Assembly (NCBI GenBank): GCA_034336665.1
Contig: CM067570.1
Coordinates: 18,428,502 to 18,492,501, forward strand
Source of the DNA: Luscinia megarhynchos
Lineage: Eukaryota > Chordata > Aves > Passeriformes > Turdidae
DNA length: 64,000 bases
Direction: 5' to 3'
Below are positions 11,611 to 25,080 of the stretch, piece by piece. Numbering within the stretch: position 1 is the first letter of the stretch; each line of letters begins with the position of its first letter. A model generated the notes under the pieces. It saw only the letters and a program-made list of their open reading frames with translations. It did not search any database and was not told the DNA's origin. The translations under genes and the position numbers were made by a program.

Positions 11611-14600
11611 CTGAGCTAGCCTGGTCTGTATCAATTTTTTTTTTCTCTACTCTTGGTACCCATGCCAAATGAGGCTGCACACAATGCATTGACAGTTCTT
11701 ATTTACAGAAATGTTCAGCAAGTGACTTCAGAGGTATTGTCTAAAGTAAGTATTTAGTTCCTCTGAAAGGGAGAAGCTCGCTTACTCATCATTGAAATAA
11801 GCTTCAGAACATGCTAAAAGGAAAAAGCCCAATTCTGCAAAAAGAAAAAAAGTCCTATTCTACATAAACATAAAGGGGAATTATGACAGGAAGCAATACC
11901 TGAGAATAACCACTGGGAAACTGCTGCAAATCTGAATAGCTGGAATCTTTTCTCAAAAAAGTTTAATTCCTTTGTGCCAACCTGTTAGTCTTAGGTGATA
12001 TGCTGCATGTGAAATAGAAGACCTTACAAAAAATAAACATATAGATAACACCAAAAATTCATTAAGTCAATTCTATTGTTGGTATTTTTTGGCATCAAAA
12101 GGCACACACAGATACTACTCCCTGTCTTCAGGGAGGAAAAATTGTACTTAGTGACATTGACATCCTTTGTTAGATGAATGTAAATTGGCTACATCACTGT
12201 CTAGAGGCTAGACTAGCACTGATGTTACCTAAGAATAATTTTTAAAATGCACAGATACTATTTTTGCTGTGCTTCACATTAAGTAGGCATTTGCCTTGAC
12301 TTCTGCTGATATTTCTGATTATCACTTAGAAACTCAGACTGCCTTTAGAAAGCAGTTCCAGTTCTTTTGATATGAGTAGTATCTTTTGCAACCAACATCA
12401 CTATTTTGGATTTTTTCTTCTAACCTTTTTACTAGGTCACCATCTGTTAGAGCAGCTGCATATTTTGTGTGAAGTAGATAGGCCTCTGTTTTTGTATTTA
12501 GGAGCAGTAGTGGTGAGAACTTCATGTCCTGGCTGAGTAAGGACCTTAGGTGAGCTTGGAGCCATGGAGGAGCCCCAACCATCGCTAGTGCTCCCTGCAG
12601 CCTTGGGGTGGTTTTTGTCAATAGAAGTAATCATAAGCAATAATTAAATATTTACAAACTCATAATTTAAACAGGAATGTTAAACACAACGGGAGTGCCA
12701 GACTGCTTCCAGTTTTGGAAGTATTAAGATTAATCAAATATGACATTTGACTCTGCAGTCCTTATTAAATGCAGACTGTAGATATTTTTCCTTAAAAGTT
12801 ACCATAGGATTTGTCTTGAGTCTCATAGAAGAGTAAATGCATGGAATGATCTGGAAAAGTAAAGGAATACAATGGCTGATGCTAATATGCAGTTTTCTGG
12901 AAAAAGCACAGGTTTAACATATTAGTAAAATACACACACTAAAGGAATAATTAACTTACTGGAGAATAAATTGCTGCAAAGCCTGCTGGGAAGGTATCAG
13001 TTCTACCACTGATTCAGAATATACTGGACATATTTTCCATCAAGTGCCCATAAGGGAGACAATAACTAATACATTCCTTGTGCAAATAGTGAATATTGGA
13101 AAGTGAATTGATTGCTGTTTCTTCATTATATAAAATCATTACTTTTTTTAGAAGATGGCAGTTTGAGGTTTGATGTATGATTTAAAACTAATTTTGCTGT
13201 CCAGGATAGCTTGTGATACAGTTCAGAAGGGTTTGCTTTCTTAAAGATATCACAAAATTAAAACCAACAAGCCACAAAACCATCTCCTTTCCCTCTCTCT
13301 GCCTTCTTTTAACTTGAAATGTGTGTGTAGCAGACCTCACCAGCAGTTAACAGCCTTAATGCCTTTTCTTAAAGGCCTTGATCAAATAGATACAGTTACA
13401 GCTTTCTATGCCAACCATAAATATGGAGAATGAGCTATCCTTATGCAAAAGTCTCTCAACTTTTTGTAGATAAACAATGTGTATACATTAAAAATCACAT
13501 ATTTTAAAATATATATTCATAAACAAAAATATATACAATTACATACATTTGTATTTTATATGTTACTAATGGTAGCTAAGTGCAAAGCATTTCAAGAAGC
13601 CAACTGGACTCTGCAACGCCTCATGATATGCCAACATCCTTTTAATAATAGAAAAACATGTAGGCTTCCATTTGTGTACAAATGAAGAGGACTTTGCTGC
13701 ATCTGGAAGTGTTCAAGTGATTGCTGTAAGAGCTATTGGCCATTGTGTCAAACAAAGACCATGCAGCAACGGGACCAGTTCTGCTTCAGGCACCTGTGGA
13801 CACATTCTATGCTAAGTCTGGACTTCCTTGTTAGCTGCATTATTTTCACAGAACCTATCCATCCACATCTGTTTTCATAGTGATACTCCTTTTTCCTTTT
13901 AGTAAGATCATCAGAAGAAAACCTCTTTGTTTTAGCTGCTTTTTCAAATAGTTTCAATTTAGTTCATGACTCCATACAGGCTTATTTCATCTGCAGGATG
14001 ACAAAAGCTTTCTTGATCACATGAATGTAATTTTCTGTAAATGAGAACTCTTGAGATTTCTAACATGAGCAGCAAATTTACAAAAAATAGTTTCTTTTTT
14101 TTAAGATTAATTTCATGGAATACTGTCAAATTAGGTCAGGCATAAAACGTGCAGGCTCATATCTCTAGAAAGAACATAACTGCTACCATTCACTAATAAG
14201 AATGTATGCTAATAGCATTGAGGTTAAATCTCTAGGCATCCCTGTTTGCCTCTATTTATAACTACTACAGTATAGGTGAAATACTGACCATGTGTTTCAG
14301 ATAAAATGAAGAGGGAATCCAATGACCAAACTATGCTGAACATGACTTAAAGAAAAAAAATTCACCATGCATTTTATAGAGCTATTATAGAAATATAAAA
14401 TAATCAATAATGAGATTTATGGTGGTTCTTAATATTATTGATTTTTTTAGTGCAACGAGTAGGTCATATTAGACACAATATATATTCTAGTTTAATTATT
14501 GAGAAAGGCCTTTTTCTGCTTTTGAATAGTCAATGCTCCAAAAAGAGAGGGGAAAAGGTATTTTTTTTTCAAAATGTTATTTTCCTATCACTGTTTTAAT

Positions 14601-17600
14601 TTTCATTTAGAGTCCTGAGGGATTTAAATGGTGTATCTAGTCATAAGTTTTTACTATTGCACATACCTTGCAAAAATTGTTCAACAAATTTATTTTTTCA
14701 TAAAAGAAGTAATAGAAGTTTATTGTTATTTGGCCATTCTGCTATGAAGATTTCAGTACAAATGAACTGTATAAGCAGGTTTGCTATCATAATAAGTTTT
14801 CATGTTAAAGATAAAAATTATGCCTAAAACCCCCCAACCCTCATTTGCAATATGTAACTGGTGTTAGATTAACTTTTCTCTGGTAAAATAATATTTAAAA
14901 TAGGGATTACAAAATTTCGTTGACCTATTGGCATTTTCTTTGCCATCCACAGGGGTGTTTCCTCTGTCTTCAAGTGTAACAGAAATTATTTTAATTAGTA
15001 TTTCATTTGTATTAATAGTTTGCTCTCTATAAGATAATTGCAGGATGGCCCTTAGGATGACTGATAAGAATTCAGATGTTAAACTGGTGCCACTAAAGCA
15101 GAGATGGTTTTGACTCTGCTAGAGTTTGACTGAGCTATCAAATTCCTTTATGGAAAGGTAGAGACTACTAGAAAATCAAGATTATTCTGCTGCAAGAAAG
15201 TTATTTCCCATAATTTAAAAAACAAAGAGAAATGCTCTCCTTAGGTAGTTGTTTTTCATGTAATTTTTTTAACTCTATGATTCATTTAGACTGTTTGTTA
15301 TTTCAGGATGCAGAAAACTGGGTGATGGAGAAAGGCATGTGAAAGAGAAAATATGTAACAAAAGGCAAAGGTTGTGCAGAACAAATCACTAGACTTACTA
15401 AGAAAAAAATGCTGAATTCCCTTATGCATGTATTTCCTCTCAAATAAACTCTCTTCAATTTGATTTTGTGGTGCTGGAGTACTGGGCTAGAATAGACTAG
15501 AGACCACCAGGAAACTTGAAGACCACTGAGTTACCGTGTCCTAATTATGAATATTTGGAGAATGTATGGCAAATCTTTATTGTTTAGAATCCTCTGCATC
15601 GACTCCAAATTTCTTAGAGTGAAAGCTACAGCATCATTAAAGCCTAATAAGTGGTTCTGGATTTTGTAAAATTCAATTGTAAACCCTGAAGGTTTAGTGA
15701 CACATATTCAGGTTACTGTTTTTTAGGTCTGTCCTTGTACTCATCAAACAAAGAACATTCCAGCAGGCATTAATACAAAACAGGAAATCTCTTACTACAG
15801 CTTTCAACTTATTAAAGGTTTTCCCAGTTGGCAGTACAGGGGTAAAAGCTCTTATAAATAGATTGCAGGGGGGATAGAAATACAAGGAGAAAATTATTAT
15901 ATGGATTAATGAAGAGATGATGAAATTAGTTAATTTTAAAATAGTTGGCAAGCTGAATAAACTTATTTAGGTAAATATGCTCTCAAGAGATAGGAGGATC
16001 AGAATACAACACAACTTGTAAAACAGTTACTTAAATAACATAAATAAGGAAATGCTTGAGGAATTTTAATATTCAATATATTGTCAACATTTGTGCTTCT
16101 TTTAAGGTGCTAAAATAAATCATTAATGGAGTTCCTGAACATCTTGGAATTAGTTTTTTAAAAGCATGAACATAGTTCTGTGAAATATCTGAAAAATGGG
16201 GACAAGGAGAAAGTGAAAGCAGCGTCAATCTTTCTTCTACATCCTAAACCTGAACAATGTAGTGCTCCCTGCCATTGTCTGTACGTTTGCACCAGCTGGT
16301 GGTATTATTCAGATTTGTGCTATGATTCATACACACACAAAAAGACTGTATGACAAAGAGATTGTTACTTCTCTTGTAGTTTCCTACTAGGAGACTCAAG
16401 ACAAGACAAGATATGTAATCAGTTAACTGCCTTTTGTCAGGGACATCAGCTGAACAAATTGATGATTTTTTCTGTGCTGAATTAAACAGTGTTATTTCCA
16501 CTAGTGTCTCATACATAGACAAAGGCAGAAAGTGCTGGCAAATATATTGTAAGCAAGATTTCATTTCCATGCTCCTGTGTCTCACAGTAAGCAACAAAAA
16601 TACCAAAGAATTAGTAACAAGAGAAAATATTGATTCAGGTTTCACATTTTCTTTTAAGGCAAATGCTCCAGTTGTGTAATACCGGAAGAGGAAAAGCAAG
16701 TATATTTTCTTCCTATTTAGATATGACAGTGTAAAAAAAATTATTTTTTAGAAGTTACTTTTAGAAAGGAAATAGCATTAGACAGAACGTCAGAAGCCTC
16801 AAGCTGACATTCACCAGCCTTTACCAGAAGGGATGGTAATTCTAGCTTTCTCTGCTAACAGTTCAAAGTTCTCAGCACCATCCAATGGCTACATCTACCA
16901 TTAATACTCATAATAGCTCTTAAGCTCCAAAAATACTGTAATCTTTGTATCTACTCTAGACTTTCGGACTAGTAGCTGAGTTTGGGCCTTTAAGAAATTT
17001 GGTCCTATAATTATGCTGTTTTCATGTGAGAGTGATTCTAGGAATCCAAATATGCTGCCCCTCCATCTTCTCTAATGCTGTTCATGACCCAAACTCCCTC
17101 TCTCTCTTCAGAGGCCTTCCTGGGGATTGATTTTGGGTCTGCCTTTACACTGTTGACAACTTTTGTGTCATTCATTTGCGGTAAAAAAGAGACCCTAAAA
17201 ATGTCAGTTCCTAGCCATGTAGAGATTTCTCCAGACTCTGATGATGACCAGCCTTTCTTTCATTTCCTTTACACTAGCACATAAAGCAGGGTGACAGTGT
17301 TAAGTTAGAATTGGCCAGCAGATTGGCTTGAGGAAGAGCAACCCTACAATACACTTAGCAGTGATTTTGCCAAATGCTATATAAAAAGTAGACCAATGCA
17401 GTGAACATGAGATAACAATCCATATTCATGTCAGGATGCAAATTTACTTAATTAAAAGAGAATAATTTGAAATCAATAAAAAACTCTGATGGATGCAGTA
17501 GCTGTGAAGACTTTTTTCCTGTTTTTGAACAGAGACAGCATTGGCTATCCAGACATAGTACAGCACTGTATATGCCAGCAAGGCACAAGATGGTTGCTAA

Positions 17601-19080
17601 CTGAAAAACTGCTTGTTCTGCAGCAAGGAAGCCAGGTGATAAGTTATGTAGTGTGGTATGAATTTAGTTGCTTGAAAAATGAAAACTGGTTTGAGAATTC
17701 AGATGCACAGGTTTTGAGATAACCAATGAAACAAAAATCTTGCTAGTTGCCCAGATGTCCAGTTTTAACTTGGATTTTCTGAAAAAAAATTGTTACTGTC
17801 ATAAGTGTGCCACAATTTCACTTAATAAATGCAACAGAGTATGAATTAAGAAATAAGCTGGAGTGTTTTAGTGAAGAACAGTTCAATGAGGCCACAGAGG
17901 GAAGGACAACCTCAGGGAGAAGAGTTAATAGTGGGTCCAAGTAACTTTATACTGACCAGTCTAAAGTCTGAAATATTTGTCCATGTCATTATTCTTGAGA
18001 GAGATATAGGACATAAAACTTTATCTTTTTTTGACATTTTGCTAACACTCAAGTATTAGATAATGTACACAGAGATGTACTTGATAAATGCTGTCTTTTT
18101 ATATTGGGTTGTAAGGGTCTGAGGTTTTCTTCGTGAAAATAATTGTAGAAAATCTAAAAGGCAAAAAATGGATTTAGTCTGAATTTCTTTTTGATGTGAG
18201 AGAAAGAGATGACTCATTTAAATTACATTTTCTAGTAGCAATTTGTGATAAACTGCTGCTTAGAAAACTAACATGCCATTTAAATATAACTGATTACTAT
18301 AATCCCTTATATTGACCCAGTGACTACAGGTTTTGCAATAAACATGATATTTAAAAGTAGTGAGAATGCTAAAAAAATCTTTGCCAGTAAAATAAGGACT
18401 TGTGCTCAGAATTCATAGAGGGTTTTTCTAGTGAGGTAGAAATTTTCTGATAATATCTACATTTTATAGTATGGGTATTTCAGAGTGTCCTGATACATCT
18501 TAATTTTTCATGTAATTATACCTTATTTTATTTAGCATAGCCTTGCTTTGTCTGTGGGAAAAACAAATATCACTGTAGAAAGCCTGCAGTCTCAAGATTC
18601 ACCTGGCAGAAATAATACTGGCAGCTCTACTACCAGTCTACTTTCCACATCTTTTATCCAAAAAACAGAGTGCAATGTATTTCTCATTTGGAAAAACTCC
18701 CTGGTGCTAGCTGTAAAACAAGATCAAAGTCTGAAAACATTTACCTGTTAAGCTCTGTCTTAACTATATGCCTTCCTCTGCTTCTTTTTACTAACAATTA
18801 CTGTACTTTTACCTCTCAAGAGAAATTATTCCAAGTCTTTATTTTAACACCCTGACTCTTGCTTTAACCATTGGACCTGTCTCAATTCCAAAGCCAGTTG
18901 CTTATGTTCCTTTAAAATACCAACGTCTGGATTTTCATGTTTAGAGATGCTTCACAGGAGACATCAGGCTACAATTTCCTGATGGGGTCAGTTCATGTCA
19001 ACTGCATGTCAGGATTAACTAAGTACCAAAGTAATCCTCAGCTGTGCATTGCTTGAATATGCATCACCAGGCAGTTAGAT
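11611..19080. other. non-coding AT-rich DNA
   Basis: No gene is recognised. The G+C-richer end of a 95-codon minus-strand frame lies at about 12,500-12,625. The 151-codon minus-strand frame at 16,244-16,699 begins with TTG rather than ATG, so the ATG-started part is about 107 codons and unremarkable. The inverted repeat at 14.4 kb is listed separately. Confidence 0.6.
14397..14448. repeat. inverted repeat / hairpin
   Basis: AATCAATAAT at 14,402-14,411 is matched exactly by its reverse complement ATTATTGATT at 14,434-14,443, leaving a 22-nt spacer. Beyond one T:T mismatch, AAAA at 14,397-14,400 pairs with TTTT at 14,445-14,448. The stem therefore has 14 of 15 positions paired, but every pair except one is A:T. 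It is shorter than a typical animal pre-miRNA stem. It may be chance in AT-rich DNA or paired homeodomain/HOX-PBX-like sites, since ATCAAT and ATTGAT resemble PBX half-sites. Confidence 0.45.
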
Positions 19081-19686
19081 ACAAGGTGGATTTTGATAGC
19101 AGAGGAGGCTGTTGGAGAGCAGATGAGAGGGAGATGCTCCTGATGGTGCTGCAGTGCACACCTGGGTACATATCACAGCCTCAGCATTAGAGAGGGGCTG
19201 GATTCACCAGTGTCCCTGCCAGGCTGACATCTAAAATGTCTCTATGCCCTACTGCCTACTAATAAATTCCTTAATACTTGAGTATTTTGTAGAAGGAAGC
19301 TGTGAATACTAAATACCCTAAAGATTGGGGGATTCGACCAATCTCTGCTTCTGGCATCAGTTGGTATTTTGCCATTAATGCAAAGTCCACCAGCTTCCAG
19401 AGGTCCATTTCAGAATGCTGACACTATCCTGCTCTGGTTAGAATCTGATATGCCAGCAGATGCAAAATGTAAATTTCAAGCCTCATCATGATTAGGCAGG
19501 GAGCTAAATCCTAAATTTGGGCCTATTTTTTCTAACTCCTTAACTGGTGTTATCATTGGATTAATCGATAGAAAGCTTCTCAGCTGTTTCTTGAGAGGGT
19601 GTAATATCTGTATTAGACCCAGCTTGGGGGTGAATACTCTGCTGTCTTAATGCTTAGTGGAAATAAGCACTTTTCCTCAGCCTAGA

Positions 19687-19724
19687 GTTAAGTATCAGCG
19701 ATACTGTTAAGTATCAGGATAGGA
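19687..19724. repeat. 19-bp tandem duplication
   Basis: GTTAAGTATCAG occurs at 19,687-19,698 and again at 19,706-19,717, with a 19-bp period. The first unit also contains AGTATC-AGC-GATACT, a six-base inverted repeat. It looks like a small, somewhat diverged tandem duplication. Confidence 0.6.
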
Positions 19725-22700
19725 TGGACTTAGGTCCCCATTTCCTTCCTGGAAGTGAAAGAGGTTACCTGCAGACAAGTTACTGTAGCAGTCATTTTTA
19801 AGCATCTTGCAATCCCTGTGGATACCACAGAAGAAATTTTGTAATTTCAGTATTTCTGGACTGTGATTTCCACTAGGGATAAGGGAAAAAATAAATATAT
19901 GCTCTGAAACTTAGTCTGTGTTTTAGTAATACCAAAGCAAGACTGCATTTCACTTCCCGTGTATTTTTCAAAAGATATTTTGCTTGCCAGATTTTCTTCT
20001 TTTCTGTCCATCAACTCTAACATCTACTATGTGAAATTGCTAAGTAAAAACCAAGAAATATTTCTTGTAGACATTTAATAGGGCTGTGCAAATATTTCAC
20101 ACAACTGAATGAATAATTTGATAGCTTTTAATCTCTTTCCTCACAATAGTCTGTGAATATAGTAATGTCCTCAAAATACAGTTTTTATTCTCTCTTTTCT
20201 ACTAAGATACAGCTATACCATGCAGTATAAGATGCAACTAAGGTATGTCAACATTGATTTATCTGTTTTATATTACCCTGCTTGATGACGAAGAGCTAAA
20301 GTAAAAAAAAGAGGTTTGGAAAAGTAATCTGAAAACTAATCAGTGGTTCAAGGTAGGAAAGTGATCTGTGACTTTATGATATTAACAGGGCAGTAAATAT
20401 CAAGAGTTGGAACCTAGCATTTATTTTAGTGAACATCTACTTATGGCCTGACTGGCCAGCGTGCAGGTATTTGAATTATCAGGGTGAAAAATAGTGTATG
20501 TGAAAAGAGCCATCCTAATTGTACAGAGTGTGGTAATGCAGGATTCTCTCAGAAAACATCCTGCAGCAGCCTACAAGGTCTGTCTCTTGTGACAGGCAGG
20601 TAACATGGAAGATGTAGCTGAGGTCCATAGTCTGGACAGTTCAGCCTATCTTGGCACTCAAGGTTGCAACAAGAAGTCTCTGATGGCACAACATTACAGT
20701 GAGGATAGGGTGCCTCACTAATTATGAATTTCTCACAAACTGTAAATTTTTTGTGAGCAGGAAATTTGAAAGGTAAAGACATTACAAGTGCAGCTTGTGT
20801 CTGAACTATGACAGAACTTCTCTTTAGAACTAGAAATACACCTGAATTTGCCTTTGAATATTATCTAGGTGACAAAGGTGATGAATGAATAGCAGCAGAA
20901 AGGTACACCTTCATCTCAGAATTTCCTATTGATGGTTTCTAGGTCTGGGAATGCTTTCCTCTAATGTGAACAGCAGGCCTGTGCATTCTGCTTGTACACT
21001 ACAGAGAAATGTAACCAAGAGGAAAGAGACAGGGAGTTGTTAACACCTACAGCTTATACTACTTGTCAAACGCAATAGGAATTTAAATTATTTTCTAACT
21101 AATAAATGTATACTGACTCCATCAGGAGAATGTATAGGTCTTGGGACCTAGAGAAGGAATATACAGATTGTAATGACAGCATAATGAATGTAAAGTCATA
21201 ACCTTTTGAGACTTGTTATATATAAATGAGATTGCAGTCTAGTTGAGAATACAATATGTAGTTTTGACCTTTCTTTGAAATACAGAAATGGTGCTCAGCT
21301 GTGAAATTCATTATGGTCTCCAGTGTGACACAGCTATTCATTTTTAAAGTGATTAATTTTGGTTAGTATTGACTAAAGACTTCATAGGACTAAATATAGA
21401 GATACCATGGGCAAGAGCACTGTATAAGCAGGTATCATCTCCCTAAGTAAGCATTTACAGGTAGCCATTTTGTCAAATCTTCCACACATAAAATAATCAA
21501 GCAGAAAATATAAAAATATAAAAATGAAATTAACTCTCTAATTGCATATATTGAACATGGTTTTTAGTCATTTTAATGAAACATGCCTCATTAGAAACAC
21601 CGATATGATTAAAGAACTATAATCCTGAAGAACAAATGGAATAAGCAGACATCTTCAGTTTATGAAAACTTATAAACAAAATGGCACATGGCTTTATCTA
21701 ATAAATTGTTTCTTGTAAACTTTGAAAGGCAGGAATGTCTGGGTTTGCAAAAACTGTGGTCATCGCTGGGAGCTACAGTTTAAACTGCAGAGTTTGGAAA
21801 TTACAGGGAATGGAACAGGTTTTAATACTATAAATTAGGCATGGAATTTAGATCATTTAGTGAAAACTGTGTTGTGGCTATTTTATGCCTAAAGTGTGAA
21901 TAAATGAAGAAAAATAGTCTTTAAAGAGACCTGTATCATCACAATGACTGAAAGTCATTACAAAATTATGCACAAAGAGAACGTGGTAAGTCATTCTCTG
22001 GGCAGCAAAGACTAAATCAAATTGGATGCACCTCCACTGAGAAGACACAGAGCATGTTCTCATGTTTGTGTGTCACTTGCTCTTGAGTTTGCTGATCAAA
22101 CTGGGACTGGTCTTCTTCTGTACTGAGCTCTAAATCCCAATATGCATGTTGAACAGACTGGATCACCAACATAATGACTTTTTATAGCTAATAATATCTG
22201 TAGTTCCATAGCACTATTACTTTACTCACTGCATTTATTGAATGATTCTGAACCCTCACAAAAGCAAGTCCTGAGAGAGCTTTTCTGTAACAAACAGAAA
22301 ACCACAAGAAAAAAATTATCTATTGGCCATTCCAGTAGGATGCTTTAAAATGATAAAGTAAAAACTATTTGCAGTTTTCTGGACATTCTTTTTAGTGAAG
22401 TGAGATATGCAAAATATAATACATTAAACATTTAGCTTATAATTGGTTTACCATATAGGCAGAATTTAAGAACAACAGATAATTTATTCATAATACAAAA
22501 CTCAAGAGCAACTTCAGTGCTTAGAAAAATAATAAAAAATATTATCTCTGTAAAGTTATTACTTCATTTACACTAAGTCTCTTGACACATCTAGAATCCA
22601 AGCAGATGTCTTGCATTAATTGAGTAGACAGGAGTGATAAACTTTCAAAGCTCTGCTGACCTTGTAGTAGCTATCTCAAATTGCAGTACCTGAAGATCTT

Positions 22701-23900
22701 ATTCTTTTGCTTTTATGGCTAATTTTATCTTTGACTAAAGGTCAAAATTAGTCCATTCAATGAGCAATTTAAAATTAAAAGCTCTAATAACATTTCAGTA
22801 AAGTTCTGTCATTCTGTTACATAAAATGATTAAATATATGTAATTATATGATTAAATTTTCCAATTACTGTTTTTCCTGTGTTAAAGGAGTCTGAATATA
22901 CCCCATGCTATTGTCAGAATAGTGTGTATAAGTACATTTTCTTACACAGATTTACTGATGCCTGTAGGTTTTGGACTGTGTTTGGTTTTAAGCAGATTAT
23001 TTTTCATGGACTTTACCTCAAAAAGTCTTAACTGTGATGTAATGTGATATTTGTTCTAAAACAGAAAGACAATTTTTAAAAATAGAAGTGTTCATCTTTT
23101 CATGCATGTTGAAATCAGATTTCTGAGTACTTCCAATAGAATAACCTATCCTACAGGGTTTATTTATATTATACTGGGTTTATGTAATATTACTTTCTAA
23201 ATACTGCTTTTACAAGGTACGGATATAATAGTATCAGCTGAAATGATATTTTTAAGCATAAATTTACTCATAACACTTTACACTAGGAAAGCTCAAATAA
23301 CATTTTTAAAAACTCAAATTTTGTGCAGTAAGAAGAATTTTTAAAGTATGATAAGTAAATGTATTCTATTGCCAGTGATGCTCAATGTATAAATCATGAC
23401 AGTAAAACCTAAGTTCTGAATGGGCAGAACAGAAAAAATCTGCCAGATTTTTTTTTATATATACCTTTTCACAAGTCAGGAACAGGAATCAGAAAATACA
23501 GTTCAAAATTAATCTAATCAAATTTGATTTAAATCTAACCAGATTTGTTAGAGGATTGGGTAAAGACGTTCCTTGCGTTTGAACTCACATTTGTATCATG
23601 AGCAAACACATGCAGGTTTTACATCAGCCTAGGGTTTTCCAGGGAGAGCTTAGTCCTTACTGTGAGGGTCTGTGTGCAGGAAACAACAGTGACCCCAACA
23701 CCTCAACTTGGTTGTAAGGTACAAGGCAACCTGGAGAGAGGAGATCAGGGAGACTTCAAGGCTTGGCTGCACTCTTACATGTTCTGCCTTGTGGAGATCA
23801 CTGAATGAACTGAATTTAGTCCTTACTTAATAGGGAATGTAACTTCATGGGAAGTCAAACCGGAAGGAAAGCTCCATGGACAATACCTGGACAATATAAA

Positions 23901-23916
23901 TTATTTATATAAATAA
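23901..23916. repeat. 16-bp perfect palindrome
   Basis: TTATTTATATAAATAA is its own reverse complement. It contains a TATA-like core and two TTATTTAT-type A/T elements. It sits in AT-rich DNA and may have arisen by chance. Confidence 0.6.
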
Positions 23917-24814
23917 CGTAACACTAGAAGAAAAGGTGAACTAGAAAAACAACTCCAGGAGCAGGGATAGAAGAATAGAGGATAGAAGAAAGAAGGGTTG
24001 AGGTGTTTTATTAAAATACAGTGATCAAACATCACAAATAATGCTTAATGTTTTATGAGATCATATGAACAGCTACTAAAACTAGAGTTAGAGACAGCAA
24101 ATGTCTCTAGTGATCCTTTGTTAATACAACTGCTTAAAAAAAGACATTTAATATACATGCAAAAAAAAATCCTGTGTTCCCCTTTGTGAGCTTTATTTGT
24201 GAAGAGTTATTTTCAAATTTTATGCCTAAGAGAAGGAATTAAAAGTCCTGCTGTAAACATACAATTGCTTCAAGTCCAAAGCGCCTGAATATCCAGATTT
24301 TCTCTGTGGAACCCAGTTAATCAATTGCTCAGGTACAACAGACTATTGCAAGCTCGTAAATGTTTAATGATATAGATAAGCTTCAGGATAAGTTCATGAG
24401 GTGACAGTGGTCCAGCCTCAAAAGAAACTGAGTTTCAACTCTCTGTGCCTTTTCACTTGGCCTAAATCCCTTGAAGTGCTGGGATGCTACAGAGAAGCAC
24501 AACAGTGTACTTAGAAGGAGGGCTAAGGACACTGCATCTGAGGCATCTGCGGCTTTCTCTAGCCCAAAGACTAGGACGAAAACTTGGTGTTCCCTATAGT
24601 AGACTGGAACATGAACAAAAGGGACAGCAGTACATAAAATAAACCTTTATAGCACTGACAACGTGCACAGGAAAAGCATTCAAAAGCATAATAAGGGTTT
24701 AAAAAAATTATTGTCTGTAGGAAGCTGAAAGAAACAAAACTATCAGGCCTAAACAATGACTTCTGCCAACTCTTTTCTTTTGTTCATACATTCACTTCTA
24801 TTCTTTACTGCCTC

Positions 24815-25080
24815 CTTTACTGATGGCGGAGTGCTTGGCATCAGCCCTGCCAGCACATTCAGATCTGTGAGGGAGCAGCACTGAGTCTCTGTCAGAAACC
24901 TGCCTCTTCAATGCCCTAGGCAGGTCATGAGCGAGCCTGCTGTGTGCCCAAGCAGCACGGGCACAGGTTAATGATTACCTTCCCATGTCCTGGCCATTCC
25001 AGCACAGCTCTGGGTGGCTGCTGGATGCTGTCCAGTCAGCAATTTTCCAGTTCAGAAAGCTGTGGGTAGCTGTATGAAGA
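24815..25080. other. G+C-rich patch, unidentified
   Basis: About 260 bp of G+C-richer DNA with a few CpGs (GATGGCGGAG, GAGCGAGCC, GCACGGGC). Open frames are under 60 codons. It could be an aged repeat or a regulatory element. Nothing specific is recognised. Confidence 0.3.

Larger units (their letters stand above)
19081..24814. other. non-coding DNA with small G+C-rich patches
   Basis: Patches at about 19,080-19,240, 20,540-20,740 and 23,620-23,800 are G+C-richer than their flanks. The 20.6 kb patch has a 77-codon minus-strand frame with several cysteines but no recognisable family. AATCAAATTTGATT at 23,516-23,529 is a perfect 14-bp palindrome. A purine-rich tract with repeated GATAGAAG lies at about 23,963-23,997. 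Confidence 0.55.

Noticed and set aside
15274..15290. CTCTATGATTCATT, resembling the CR1 terminal repeat
   Set aside because: No CR1 body precedes it and the TTCCAACT motif is missing.
16244..16699. 151-codon minus-strand frame
   Set aside because: It opens with TTG. The ATG-started part is about 107 codons, a length expected by chance here, and no motif is recognised.
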